A stretch of 64,000 bases of DNA from the NCBI GenBank assembly GCA_012295275.1, contig CM022676.1:9502086-9566085 (forward strand), given 5' to 3'. The translations under genes were made by a program, and so were the position numbers. The number at the start of each line of letters is the position of its first letter. The first letter of the stretch is position 1. The DNA is from Chrysomallon squamiferum (lineage: Eukaryota > Mollusca > Gastropoda > Neomphalida > Peltospiridae). Under the pieces are notes generated by a model, which was given only the letters and a program-made list of their open reading frames with translations, did not search any database and was not told the DNA's origin. Positions 26,515 through 45,951 of the stretch are shown here, piece after piece.

Positions 26515-28400
26515 CCTAACATCTGAAAACAAAACCACTAAATGGTTTGTAAATGTTTATACAAAAATTATTTTATTTATTCATTTGTTGCATTTTTTTG
26601 TTCTTTCTGTGCAATATATCATTTTTTTTTTTTTTACTTTATGCAACACCTGCCTATTTCCAGGTAAAACTGTGATACCTGTATATTAATTAATTACAGG
26701 TAAGCTCTGTATATTCATACAGGTATCAGAATTTTTATTATATTAACTGCTATTGTAAAGAAATAATTAAAAACTAATAATTAATGTCAGATAAATTTCA
26801 TACATGATTTGTACATAGAAAATTATATTTAAATGATTTCGTTTGAAATATTTTTTACTTTCTTTCTTTTCATTATATTTCATTTACTTCGTTTTTGTTT
26901 TTGTAGATTATTTATAAACACAAACACCTCATGAGTCCAAAAACTCAATATTTAAACATTTCTTGAAACATACAAATTCTTTTAGGAATAAAATATTTAA
27001 AAAAATAATAAAATAATTATGTAATAAAGAGAAATTAAAAACAAAACCAGGAAATCTTAATCTTTCTATCTTTATTTACAAAAATATGGAATTAAAAGAA
27101 ATGAAATCAAATCAAAAAAGAAAACCACAAAAATTGTTAATTTTGTGTATTTATTTACAAGAATATGGAATTAAAGAACTTATTTATACAAAATTTAGTG
27201 GGGTTTTTTTGTTTGTTATATTTAAAATATATAATTGTTAAAAGTATTGGACTTATTGCCCGTTCCAGCTACTGCTCCAGTTTATCTGATTATGCAGTTA
27301 TGATTACTTATATATCTTCTGTTTCTTCCTTTCTTTCTTAGCAGCAAGTTTCATTCATATACAAATTTGTTAATAAATTATTATTAAATAAAATGTCTTT
27401 TTTCTTTAAATATTTCTTTTATGTTTTTTTTTTTTGGCTGGGACACTATAGAAGAAAACTTAATAAATAATAACTAAAACAAACATTAAAAATATATATA
27501 TATTTTTTATTATTATTATTTTTTTTTTTTTTTTTTTTTAAATTAAAGAAAAGGAGCAGGATCTGATGAAAATTTAAGATGGTTATGCAAAAATAAAACA
27601 TTTCGAACCAAACAAATGAAACAGCTGGAACAGATTTGATAAAACATCTATTTATAAAACAGATATTTACTGTTGTAATTCAAAATGGATTTATGAAAAA
27701 TAATCGATGCTTGTTTGTAAAAACAATATTTTCTCCAAATATTGGAAAAGAATAACAACAGTATTACAGTAATGATTATAACAATTACTAATAATAAATA
27801 AATAAATAAATAAATAAAATAATAATGAAGACCCAAAGTTAGCATTAGTAACCTTTATTCTTGTTTCATTTACATTTCTTTTTCAAACTGGGTAAGAAAA
27901 TTTTTTTTAAAATAAAAAATAATAATTATTGCAATTATAATAAATTAATAAATAAAAAAAAAAAATAAAAAATATAAAAAAAAAAAATAAAAATAAAAAT
28001 TAAAATAAAAATAAATAAATAAATGAATAAATATACATATAAATAAATAAAATATTAAATATATATAAATAAATATAAACAAATAAATAAATAAATAAAT
28101 AAATAAATATATATATATAAATAAAAAAAAAATATATAAATAAATAAATAAATAAATATATATAAATAAATAAAAAAATAAAAAAAAATATAAATATAAA
28201 TAAATAAATAAATAAATATACTTTATTACCAAAAAAAACTATCACATCTTTCCCTTCACCAATCTTAACAAATCTAGCTCCTTTAATAAATAAAAATAAA
28301 AACCTCAAAACAACCACACTCACACACTCACTCTCTCTCTCTGCCTGAAAAAAAACGTTAACAATACGAAGGCAAAAAAACAAACAAACAAACAAGAAAC
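25621..28400. other. Convergent intergenic region, no gene seen
   Basis: A/T-rich sequence between the 3' ends of two convergent genes. Contents are a TA/CA microsatellite (26404-26514), homopolymers, and a long AAAT/AATA-rich block (27945-28225). The part nearest 28400 is probably 3' UTR of the minus-strand AMZ2 gene. Confidence 0.6.
28222..28227 (-). terminator. Candidate AMZ2 poly(A) signal
   Basis: TTTATT on the plus strand gives AATAAA on the minus strand, about 175 bases after the AMZ2 stop and just before the A/T repeat block. Many alternative hexamers exist in that block. Confidence 0.35.
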
Positions 28401-29049
28401 CTAAGTCGTAGTCAACCACTCAATCCTCTTCGTCAACCAACTGACTTCTTCTTCGAGATGCTGCTCAGACCAGAACGCGAGCATTTTTGTGTAGCGTTCG
28501 GTGACGTCGAAACTGCAGGAAAACTGGAGCTTTCTCAGACAGCAGGGACACAGAAAAGATGGCCGCGCATCTGCTTCTTCCAGATTGTTTGAGCCATTCA
28601 TCAGGCACTGGAAGTGAACACAGTGAGACAGGCCAAACATGTGCGATATTTCATGGCACATCGTCTTGCACGCTCTTCGTAGTATGTTAGGAACGCTATC
28701 ACTGAAAAAAAAGAAAGATTTAGAATAAAATCTTTTACGTTTTTGTTTTTTGTTTTTTTGAATAATACCAATACTAGCAGCTATATTGAAATGATTTGGT
28801 TATGATGTGGGGAAATGTATCTGAAAATAGCTTTTATATATATATATATATATATTTGTTATGTTTGAATTTTAACAATTTTATTGGCAATCAACCATTG
28901 TAAATAATAAAGTGTGAACACGAAAGTATTCATTAAAATGTTGGGTTTTTTGGGGGGCAGTAGGAATGAATTAACTAATAAAAAAAAAAATTATATATAA
29001 TTATGTTATTATTTTATTCTTTTATGAAGATGATGATGTGATTATGTTG

Positions 29050-29113
<64 letters not shown>

Positions 29114-32107
29114 CTAACACTTTTATTATTATAATAAATTAAAAAAAAAAAAAAAAAAAACAGATTAATGTTGTTGTCATTGATGACAACAATGAATATG
29201 TACTGTTTTTAATTATTTTTTTACTGTAATGGTCAAAAACGTTACACCAGAAAAACGTGACTAAATTACAGCCAATTAAAACGACTCTTTCAAAGAACAC
29301 CAACCAATGAAAACGGGTCTTACCAAGCAACTGAACTTACGCATGTTCGTCGAAAATGGAGGATCTATGGCGACTGAAGTGTGTCATGTATCTTGCCAGG
29401 GAATACACCCCAACCCTGTTTGGAAAGCTAGCTAGTCCGAACACAAAGTTCGAATCCGGTTTTGGGTACAAGTCGCACATGGTGATTCCAGCCAGACAGA
29501 AGGCGTTTGGCTTCAGTTGACCTTTCAAAACAGCAAGCAAGTCTGTGGCGTTAACCTTAACACAAACCAGACAAGAATTACATTCGTGTAGCATAAAATA
29601 TACAAGAATTACAATCATGTAACATAAACCATACAAGAATTACATTTGTGTAACATAAAATATATAAGAATTACATTTGTGTAACATAAATCATACAAGA
29701 ATTACATTTGTGTAACATAAAATATATAAGAATTACATTTGTGCAACATAACATTTACAAGAATTACAGTTGTGTAACATAAAATATACAAGAATTACAT
29801 TCATGTAATATAAAATATAAAAAAATTATATTCATGTAACATAAAATATACAAGAATTATATTAGTGTAACATAAAAATGCAAGAATCATATTCACTTAA
29901 CATAAAACACAATAATTACATTCATGTAACATAAAACATAAAAAAACTACCTTCATGTAACATAAAATATACAAAGCTATATTTGTGTAACATAAAATAT
30001 ATAAAAATCACATTCGTATAAAATAAAACATACAAGAATTAAATTCATGTAACATAAAACAACATAACAATAATTTATCATTATGAAGAAAAATGACATA
30101 AATCTAGAGATATATTTTAATAAATTATAGAAACTGATCAGTTATAAAATGTTCCGAGTAATGAATATATGAATAAATTAATATTTAATCTCTGTTAAAG
30201 GTTAACAATGTTCAGAATAATGAATACATGAATAAATTAACATTTAATAAGATTTAAACTTTTTAATATCTAACTTCTGTTAAATGTCAGTATATCCTAT
30301 GTTTAACTTTTGTATCCATCCTTACTTAATGTAAAATATTTAAAAAGGATTTTAAAATGTTAGTCAGTTAATAATAATAATAATAATTTTATTTATTTAT
30401 ATTTACAACACTAATTATGGAGAGGAAACTGGTATCAAAATAAAGCTTATTCTATAACATCCCAAAATGCTTCTTAATCACTAATTCACTGTACAGCATT
30501 ACAAAATTTTCAAATTACATAATCTAGATTTACGTCATTTTTCTTCATAATGATAAATTATTGTTATGTTGTTTTATGTTACATGAATTTAATTCTGGTA
30601 TGTTTTATTTTATACGAATGTAATTCTTATATATTTTAATTTATTTGTAAAATTATTAATCCGAACCTGTCTGATCCCTGTGTGTTCCAGCTTTCGATCA
30701 TGCACTGCACCTTTCAGTTTGACGTTTTCTAACAATACGACCGGTATTCCAAAAAATATTTCAGCGTACACTGTAAGAGGTTCGAGAGTAAATTGTGGAA
30801 CAGGATCTTCGAAAAACGACATCGGCTGCAGATAGACGGTGTTACGAGTGCCATCCGGTTTCGTTGTCCACGCTGTCACAAACTTGGCGAATGTTTGCGG
30901 AGACTCTTTGTGGGAGGCGAGCCAATCATCGGGGCCCGGTTTGCTTATTTTAGTGAAGCTTTCGGAATCTTGTCGCGTAAAATGATAATAAATACAGTTT
31001 GTTAAGTAGCAGTGATAAATGATAAATGATAACAGTATAATTTAAATAAAAATAGAAACAGCTTCTTTTCTTTTTATTTATTTATATATTGTTAGATAGA
31101 TAGATGACTAGATAGCTAGATAGATGGATAGCTAGATAGCCAGATAGATAGATAAAGAGACAAAGATAGATGGATGAATGGATGGATTGATAAACAGATA
31201 TACATATATTTGCATAATTAATTAATATTTTTGTAATATAACCCATACTGTCTTCTGTGACTAGCATTACTACTACTACTATCACTATTACTACAACTAC
31301 TATTACTAATTCTGCTGTTACCACTACATGCTACTACTAGTAACACTAAACTACTATAATTTTGCTACTACTACTACTAGTATTATTTGAATGACAACTG
31401 GTACTACTATTAGCACTACTTTTACTCCTATAAAAAAACAAAACCAATTACTACTAATACTGCTACTGTCACTATTACTACAACAACCACTACTACTGCT
31501 ATTATTACAACAACAATTACTATAGTACTACTACTACTCTACTAATACTAAGTTTCTTTATGAAATTAATAATATATTGGTTTATGTGTCTTTTGTGTGT
31601 GTGTGTGTGTGTGTGTTAGATCCACGTTTGTACATTAAACTTAAAACTGACTCATCAGAATAAAGTTATTTCATTTTTGTACATAAGTATTTACCAGGTA
31701 TAAAATATTTAACAAAATCTGGTGGAAGATTTTTTCCTGTATTGGGATACATTTCTTCATATTTGAGAAGAAACCCATCATATTTTCCTCGTTCTCCTTC
31801 GTGATGTGTCTTTAATAATAATAATAATAATAATATAATTATTATTTCTAATATTGCTGTTATTATCATATTAATATATATTATTTAGATTAGCTATTGT
31901 TGTTGTCGTTGTTAATACAATAAATCAATAAATAAATATAATTCTATATATTAAAACATATACTTCAAAGTCAGAATAGAAGTTAACGCAATTCTAAATT
32001 GTCCTAGTCCTGATTCAATGTGCAGTCTTTTTATTATTACTTACTTTGACAGCCAGGCCGATAGCTTCTAACAAAGCATCGTCGGTCGGGATTTTAAACT
32101 TACTCAT
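28401..32107 (-). CDS. AMZ2: Archaemetzincin (AMZ2-like zinc metallopeptidase)
   Basis: Archaemetzincins (peptidase family M54) are soluble zinc-dependent aminopeptidase-like enzymes. Five exons in transcript order: 32107-32045, 31809-31695, 30968-30667, 29555-29341, 28701-28401. Phases close perfectly, giving 331 residues; human AMZ2 is about 360. The protein starts MSKFKIPTDDALLEA. The metzincin signature HEISHMFGLSHC lies at about residues 248-259, with catalytic Glu249 and zinc ligands His248, His252 and His258. It is followed by the archaemetzincin Cys cluster (Cys259, Cys264, Met266, then RPSFLCPCCLRKL with Cys283, Cys285 and Cys286). Upstream, a CDLYPKPDSNFVFGLAS block matches the family's conserved central strand region. 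There is no signal peptide, in keeping with a cytosolic or nuclear enzyme. All catalytic residues are present, so it should be active. Confidence 0.93.
29050..29160. repeat. (AAT)n and poly-A tract in AMZ2 intron
   Basis: A pure AAT trinucleotide run (29056-29112), followed by A/T sequence and a poly-A run ending at 29160. Similar AAT runs occur at 31815-31835, 32505-32546, 32630-32683, 33336-33378, 33452-33485, 34140-34183 and 34980-35010. Confidence 0.9.
29556..30062. repeat. 31-base tandem repeat in AMZ2 intron
   Basis: About sixteen imperfect copies of a unit like ACAAGAATTACATT plus CGTGTAACATAAAATAT begin within about 15 bases of the exon edge at 29555. On the gene's strand they occupy the region where the polypyrimidine tract and branch point should lie. 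Confidence 0.88.
29992..30641. repeat. Long inverted repeat (about 115-base arms, 414-base spacer)
   Basis: The segment 29992-30108 is the reverse complement of 30523-30641 with about four mismatches by eye. The spacer holds a partly duplicated A/T-rich segment. The left arm overlaps the last units of the 31-base array. Transcribed from the AMZ2 intron, it would form a long hairpin. It may be a foldback or MITE-like element; no transposase is present. Confidence 0.85.
31085..31545. repeat. GATA and ACT microsatellites in AMZ2 intron
   Basis: GATA/TAGA units at 31092-31190, then ACT/ATT trinucleotides at 31262-31545, between exons 30667-30968 and 31695-31809. Confidence 0.85.
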
Positions 32108-32501
32108 AATTTCAAGACTGCTAATACAAACAGCATGAAAACTTTTACACTATCATCACGATGTGAAGCCATGGAAATAAATATAAACTATGTTTCCTTT
32201 AAACTAAGCGATGACATCGGCTTTTTCCATTTATATTCAAACGTTCCGGAAAATGACGATTTAGCAAAAGGGAGATAAATCAAAATATTTTTCAAGAGTT
32301 TATTATTTTTATAGACGTTGGTGGTGGTGGTGGTGTTACTGCTGCTGCCCTTTACAGTCGTCATCTTTGATATAAAAAGAGAAAGAATGAAGAAAACGAA
32401 AATAAATTGAGACTGCAAAAATAATAAAAGGAATAAGTAGAAGTTTGGTTATCTATAACAGATTTAGATTATGAACCATATAAATATTTAATCTTTAGAG
32501 A

Positions 32502-32549
<48 letters not shown>

Positions 32550-32627
32550 GAAGAAAAATCCAATATAATAACAGAAATTTCAACTTTATTGTCCGCCATC
32601 TGTTAAATTGATAACTTTTGCTTTATC

Positions 32628-32682
<55 letters not shown>

Positions 32683-33333
32683 TGATAGTAATAGTAATAG
32701 TAGTAACAGTAGCAGCAGCAGTAGTAGTGATAGTAATAATGTTGTAATCGAGATAAATCCTAAAAACTTATTCGAAAGTCTTGGGAAGTTTTATTTAAAT
32801 ATCCTCTGACATCAGTGTATTAAAAATGTAATTATTTTGAGTTTCATCTCTCTCATTAATTAGAATTAATGAAACAGCTTTATAATAATAACAACAACAA
32901 CAGCAACAACAACACAAACACTAACAAAACAACACAAGGCGATTTAGAAACAATATGAATTTTATTTAACAATAATGCACGAATCAACGTACATATTTTT
33001 TTTTTTTTTTTTTTTTTTTTGTCATTTCCATTTTGTTATTTTTCTCTCCAAATATTTTTATCTATCTGACAGAAATCTGAAACATTTTTAAATACAATGT
33101 AATACGGTTATGATTACAACAAAAGACCTTTTATAAAGAGAAGAGAAAAAAAAAATGAAAAGAAACACGCAAAACAGCTCAACTTTTTTTTTTTTTTTGT
33201 TCTGTATACAAGTGAAAATAATATTACTATATATTCTTCCTCTCCTTTCTATCACATGTTATCTTGAAATTAAATCTATGTTAATACAGGAAACCGATAT
33301 TATGTAAAATTTAATTAAAAGTGAAAAAAAAAG

Positions 33334-33379
<46 letters not shown>

Positions 33380-33449
33380 TTAAAATAAAATAGTAATAAT
33401 ATAATAAAAACGGTATGTTCATAATTTCTCTTCTACTGGACATGATTGC

Positions 33450-33518
<69 letters not shown>

Positions 33519-34136
33519 AATAACTATCAAAGTTCAATGGAAAAAAAATTTGTACATATCCTTGCAGGAAATGACGTCATGAATATTATTTTGGAAGCAT
33601 ATTAAATACACTTTTCTATTTTTAGTATCGAAATACGTGATATTTATATTTTATTGTTTGGCAGTAATTAAAGTAGTTTAAAACGCAACATTTTGATGTG
33701 ATCTTATTATTCTCCCTTCCCCATTTTGATACATACCCGTATTACGTGGGCAGCCGGACTATACCACCCACAAGAAAGAACAAAAAAAAAAAAATGTTTA
33801 CAATTCCCCTTCTTTAAAATAAGTAGCTTTTAGAAGACAGTAGAACACAAAGCAATTTAATTATGATTATTTTTAGGCAATGTTGAATCGTTTGTAACAA
33901 TATTATTGGTCAGTTATGCACATGCGCATTTTCGATTATTACGAGAAACCGAGTGCGTTAATTATATTATTATACATTTTTTTCCCCGTCATATACTACT
34001 TTCCAAACAGTTCACTTCTTTAGTACTAGTAAGGTGGTTTCTATTTAGAGGTAGTCAATAATGTAGTGGAACATTAAGAGGGCTTAGTGGTTAGAATAAT
34101 GGGGTGGTCACAAATAAAGATCGTTTGAGATTAATA

Positions 34137-34183
<47 letters not shown>

Positions 34184-34978
34184 GAAAAACACTTAAAATA
34201 ACAGAAATAGTTGTAGAAGCAGCACCTGTAATAGAGCTAATAGTATTTGAAGAAATAATAATAATAATGAGATGTTTCTTATTAAATGAATGCTACGTTT
34301 ATATTAGTTTACAGGGACGGATGTTCAGATAGTGTATTAAATTCTTATATTTCTTTGTTTTTCTTTTTTTTTTAAGTACCTAATAATGCAATCCGTATAT
34401 ATTAATTTTTAAATCAGATGATTTTCCTTACTTTTAATTTATCGTTTTGTCATAACTGCCATTTTTGTGTCACCAAAAAATTAATTTAAAAATATCAAAG
34501 AAAGTAATAAAGAAAAATAAAAAAAGAGGATGAAAAATATTCATTTGATATAAAATATATATATACATATATATATTTATATATCTCAAGGACATCCAAG
34601 ATACCGTGAACATATTTATAGAAAGTTTTTAAATTTAACATATTTACGAGTTACTAGTTATTTCTTTTGCAGCACCTTCTGCTTATCCCGTTCCAGACCC
34701 ACTTAAACAGTAGTGTAAACGGTGGAAAATCTATCCATTTACCGTCAGAAGAAATTACTTCTCCCTTTCACACATTCCTGTAGAGAAATAATAGTTAGTT
34801 TTTTTGTTTTCATATTCGCCCAAAAATAACTTTTAAGAAAACTGCTGTGTAATGCAGTGGACACCCAAGTTTTTAAATTTTTTTGTTTTCATTACAATCA
34901 TCGTGTTTTTAACATATGTCACAATGCTTGTAAGACTGCACTTGAGTGCAGGAAAAAAAAGAGTAACTAATAATAACA

Positions 34979-35019
<41 letters not shown>

Positions 35020-36238
35020 AAAACTAAAAATAAAATAATAGTAGAAACGATCAATACAAAAATTACTGATAAATGTAAAAAAATAAAAATAAAAATAAAA
35101 ATAAAGGCGCATTCAGACACGACAATTTTTTCGGGGGGTTTTATCACCACTATGAATACTTTTAAAGAACGCCATTTCTGCATATGTGATTGAAAAATGT
35201 GTCTGACTTTGTTGCTAAAAAAAAAAAAAAAAAAAGTGATGCGCCCCAACAACAGTTTCATTAATACAAATATTAATTAAAAAATTGTAAACAAAATTGT
35301 TACAACAAATCGCAGAATATAACTGCACCTTAATATACACATATATATAATATAGTAATATATATCAAACGACATTTGTATCTAAACACAATGATAAATG
35401 TAAGAAATTACGAAACTTGTGTGTGAGTGCGTGTATATATATATATATACATACACACACTCTCTTAACACACACACACACTCACACACACACATCAGAA
35501 GAAAACGTCAAAATTAGAACAAGCTAATTAACATAAAGACACGACCAATCAGAAAAGGCGTTAGATAAAGCTGAACAAATGTAGCTCTTCCTGTTTTCCC
35601 CAGGAACATTAAGTTTCAAATACCCATACTGAACCCTAAGAATGGATAAAAGGCAAGGTTAATGACTAAATGCTTCTTTTTTTTTTGTTTGTTTGTTTGT
35701 TTAACCAATACTTTAACATAACAAGGAAAACCCAGTGTTATGAATAATATCCAAATGAAATTTTATCGTTAATGAACCTATAATATTTTAATGCTTAAAA
35801 GATTTTGTTATCTTTTTTAAAACAGAATTTAGACTAAGGGATTATATTTTTATGTATTAATGCGCCATTTGTAGTGCAAAAAAAAAAAAATCATAAAAAA
35901 AAATCAAACAGACGTTGTGAATAGGCATGAACAAATTATCAAATGAATTTAAAAAAAAAAAAAAAAATATGAGCTTAAAAATGTTTCTAGTTTAGTACAT
36001 GATAACATTTGCAGTAACGTTATTTTAAACACAACATGATTATCAACATCAAAATGGTTCCAAGAATGCTAGTACATAATTATCCATAATCAGGGCCTGC
36101 CTTCTAATTAGTTCATGTGTACTGTACAATCATGTGACAATGAAATGAAAACATATAGCACTTAAGAAAAAAAAAAATTGTAATCAGCATGATGTTGGTA
36201 AAAAAACAAAAAAAAACATCATGTGACTGCATTACAAG

Positions 36239-36362
36239 CCAATCAGATTTCTACAAATATTAAAATCAAACCTAGAACAGCCAATCAGATTTCTACAATA
36301 TTAATATAAAATCTAGAACAGCCAATCAGATTTCGAGTATTTCTGAGTATAACCAATCAGTT
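36239..36362. repeat. 42-base repeats carrying CCAATCAGA
   Basis: CCAATCAGATTTCTACAA-like units begin at 36239, 36281 and 36322, with a partial one at 36352, each followed by TAAAAT..CTAGAACAG. Confidence 0.8.
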
Positions 36363-36721
36363 TGTTCCATGTGTACAACGTCTGGAATTGGCTGAATTTA
36401 AATACTATTTTCAAGAAAGAAATGTTATTTACATCTGACTATAAACAAAAATTTCATTTTCAAGTATCAACTTAGAATGTAATAACAATATATAATAATT
36501 ATAAACGTATAAATAAATTCATATACAAGAGCACTGACTCAGATAAACTAGTAAAAAAAAAAAAGGAAAAAAGAAGAAAAAAACCCCACTCAAAACAAGA
36601 AAACAATCAGATTTTTGTTGTTTTTAATGTTCTTTCTGTTGTTGTTTATATTAAAATTACTGTAATTTTTTTATTTATTTATTTCATCTTTTTTTACTCA
36701 AAGAAATGAGTTCGTTTATGA

Positions 36722-37035
36722 CCTGTAAAAACAGACCACCTTGTAAAACACTATATACGAGGTGGTCATTACAGAGAGATCTGTTGGTTTGAACTCTACC
36801 TCAATCCAAAGACCACCTTATCATAACACACTGTATTTAAAAGGTGGTCTTTAGAGATAGGTCTGAATGTCATCTGTAATCAAATTACTGAAAGATAAAT
36901 GGACTTGTTTTAGTAAGGTGGTTGTTATTAAAAGATTTTACAAGTCTTTTGACTTCCACTTATTTCAAAACACTCACACCTTTACTATAAGCCTGTATTA
37001 AATGGGTGGTTGTAATGGACAGGTTTGACTATAAT
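36722..37035. repeat. Inverted/direct GACCACCTT-AAGGTGGTC repeat
   Basis: Several units of GACCACCTT, GAGGTGGTC, AAGGTGGTC and GGTGGTTGT alternate with ACAGGTTTGACTATA-like sequence. A related segment lies at 4146-4215 in a URB2 intron (AAAGACCACCTGTACATAAC), so this appears to be a dispersed repeat family. Confidence 0.65.
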
Positions 37036-37397
37036 TATGAACTGTATTTTGTCTGGGATATATATATATATATGTTTTTAATAAAAAGGATATTACAAAT
37101 ACACAAATCTTTCTTTTGTTTAGTTCCTTCTTTTTTTTTTTTTCAGTTCAATAATAATAAAATTATATATAAATTATAACAACAATAAAAATTGGCAAAA
37201 AATTGTTAAATAAAATGACGACATATCCTTTAGCACTTGATGAAGACAAAACAATCGAGATAAAATCTTTGAAAATTATTAAAACAACGTTACATCAATA
37301 TACGTAATTAACGCACTAACACATCAACTAAACTGAAAAAAAAAAAAAATTGTAACACAAAACTGTTTTAACACACAACTACTTAACAGTAATCTGT

Positions 37398-37442
<45 letters not shown>

Positions 37443-39356
37443 ACACGCACACACACACACACACACACAAACGCACATACATGATTATATACATGGATCC
37501 ATAGACATATCTACAAACTTGTTTATTTTTTTATTTTGTTTTTAAATGTTATATTGATCATTTATTATTATTATTTTTTTTTTTTAATTTTTATTTAAAT
37601 CACTGATGAGAAAAGAGATGTTAGTTCTGTAAATTAAAAAAAAAATAAAGAGGTAAAAAAAAAAAAAATATATATAAAGTTAATGTTTTACTCACCGGTG
37701 TATTAGAAACACAAAAAAAAATGGGTGTGCATCTGTGACTGTGTTTGTTTGTGTGTCTGTGTTTTAGGATGTGTATATATGTGTTTGTATATTTGTGTAT
37801 GTGTGTGTGTGTGTGTGTAAAAAGTTAAAAGATCAGAAAAGATCATGTTGCTTTTTAAAATTTCATCTATTAATATACAAAATAATATAATAATAACAAT
37901 AATAACAATAATAATAATAATAATTTAATAATAGTAGTACTAGTAGTAATGACAGTAAAATATACTGTTAGAAAGATTTTTAAAAATTATTTTCTTAACT
38001 TTACAAAACGAAGCATTACTGTTATCCTGAGTAAATAAAAAAATAATAAAAATTAATATCGTTGAGATCCTGTTTCATGATGCAGTCAGTACACTGCTGA
38101 ACCAATCATATTCCATTAACACCTGTCAATCAAACTAAAATACGATTAATCAACCAATCACATTAAGACAACATCACATGAGTCTACAAGATCACAAGTA
38201 AACAGACAACCAATCACAAATCATTTTAGTCCATTCTGCTCCAAACAGTTTTAACCCAACCAATCACAATCACTGTACCAAATATTTTGCCTAATCAACA
38301 ATGCCATTTTTATTTTTTTTGTTTTGTTTTTTGAGAACATTTTTCTTGCAAATTTTGGAAGTCTGAAATGGCACCTGTGCCAAACGTTGTCTTCCATTTT
38401 TTTTTTTTTTTTTTTAATGAAAATTGCTAAGATTATCTTCCAAATATTTTTGAAGTTTGTCAAATACACAGAGTTTTCTTTTCAGAAAGACCACAATCAA
38501 CACTCACATAAACTGTGTTTGTACTAATACATCTCCATATTTGTCTTCTTCTGTTTGTGCATCACTTTAGAGAGAGGTGGGGCTAGTCACAGGTTCAGAG
38601 ACTGAAATTTTTCAGCGTCCAAATTTGGAAATTAAAAACGGATAAAAAAGAAAAAAAAAAAGAAAGAAAAAAAAAGACATCAGTGAATTTCTTAATACAA
38701 CCTATTTTAAACGTATCTGGTTTGTGAAAGAATTTTTCTTCCCCCACCAAAAAAAAAACCGAAATAAATAATTAATTTTTTTTTCAACTTTCTTTTTTAA
38801 AAATTTTTAAATTTTTTTTATTATCTTCACATTTTTTTTTTTTTTTTTTGTCTTCAAATTTCAATAAATAATGATCATTTTGGTGAATCTATAGAAAGAA
38901 AAATTCACACCAACAATTAAATATATCTGATAGGTGTTGTCAGATCACTGATATCCAATTCCAACATCTGCTCCTTGACATCAAGATGTCTTCCTTAACA
39001 GCACAAATTTCAATCCAGTATTTCTTTCTTGGATATTCTCTGATCCGAAATTTACGACAAAAAGCGAATATTCCATCGAGGTCTCAATCCACAGTAGAAA
39101 AAAATCACAATATCTTATATTAGTATTATTATTTTCGTCACATTTTTCCACCATACAGAGAGACTCAGTCTGAATGCTCTGAAAACCCTGAAATCACAAG
39201 ATCCTTACTTCTGCCTCCATCATAAAGTGGTCTAAAAAGCACCATCATGATTTATACAGTGGTCTCAAACCACAATTTCTTTTTTCAAAAATCATCATCA
39301 TCATCATTATCATTATTATTATTATCTTGTTTTTTTCTTTCTTATAAACTTCCATT

Positions 39357-45313
<5,957 letters not shown>

Positions 45314-45364
45314 CCTCTTCGTCTTTGGCTCTTGTCATTCTGCTGTTAACTTACATGATAAAAC
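45314..45364 (-). promoter_or_regulatory. SLC16 5' leader segment with alternative ATG
   Basis: An acceptor-like CTATTTCAG lies at 45373-45365 on the minus strand, so this is probably the end of a spliced 5' UTR. It contains ATG-TAA and then an ATG at 45338 opening a 40-residue acidic frame (MTRAKDEEDDIKKPVADDDE) that runs into the GGWGW region one base out of frame. That frame looks like a typical acidic MCT N-terminus, so the true start may be here if the G run near 45236-45241 is misread. Confidence 0.45.
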
Positions 45365-45545
45365 CTGAAATAGATAAATAAACAAATAAATAAATAAATA
45401 AATAAAATTAAAAAACTACACATATATACAAATAGATAGTGATAAAACCTGAAAGAGATAAATAAATAAATATATAAATAAATAAATAAATAAATGAAAT
45501 AAAAATAAATAAATAAATAATTTTAAAAAAAACAAAACAAATATA

Positions 45546-45584
<39 letters not shown>

Positions 45585-45637
45585 AATTAGAAAACCACAC
45601 AAATATACAAATAGATAGTGATAATACCTGAAATAGA

Positions 45638-45668
<31 letters not shown>

Positions 45669-45705
45669 AACAACCACACAAATATACAAATAGATAGTGA
45701 TAAAT
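45355..45705. repeat. Tandem repeat with AAATA runs carrying copies of an acceptor-like sequence
   Basis: Units containing AGATAGTGATAAAACCTGAA and AGAGATAAATAAATAA recur at 45355, 45435, 45615 and (partial) 45690, separated by AAAT/AATA runs. On the minus strand each of the first three contains CTATTTCAG (or CTCTTTCAG) before GTTTTATCA, a reiterated 3' splice site upstream of the SLC16 first coding exon. Confidence 0.75.
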
Positions 45706-45891
45706 AAACCATGTGGATATACTTGCTTATGACAGTATGTGTGTCAGTTAAATAGTAAATAAATAAAAATAAAAATAATATTTTCAAATCTGTAATTTAA
45801 TTATGCTTTCCAATTAGTTAGTCTCTGTATGTATTTTTTATTTATTATTATTTTATTTCTATTTGTTTGTTTTTTTTGTTATTATTTGTTT

Positions 45892-45951
<60 letters not shown>

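Larger units (their letters stand above)
32108..39356. other. Region between AMZ2 start and SLC16 stop: no gene seen
   Basis: The right part is presumably the 3' UTR of the minus-strand SLC16 gene and the left part the AMZ2 promoter. It holds several AAT runs, poly-T/poly-A tracts, a CA array (37400-37470), CCAATCA-rich repeats (36239-36362 and 38098-38275) and a GGTGGTC-type repeat (36722-37035). A perfect TGACGTCA lies at 33572-33579. The open frames here are low-complexity. Confidence 0.6.
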
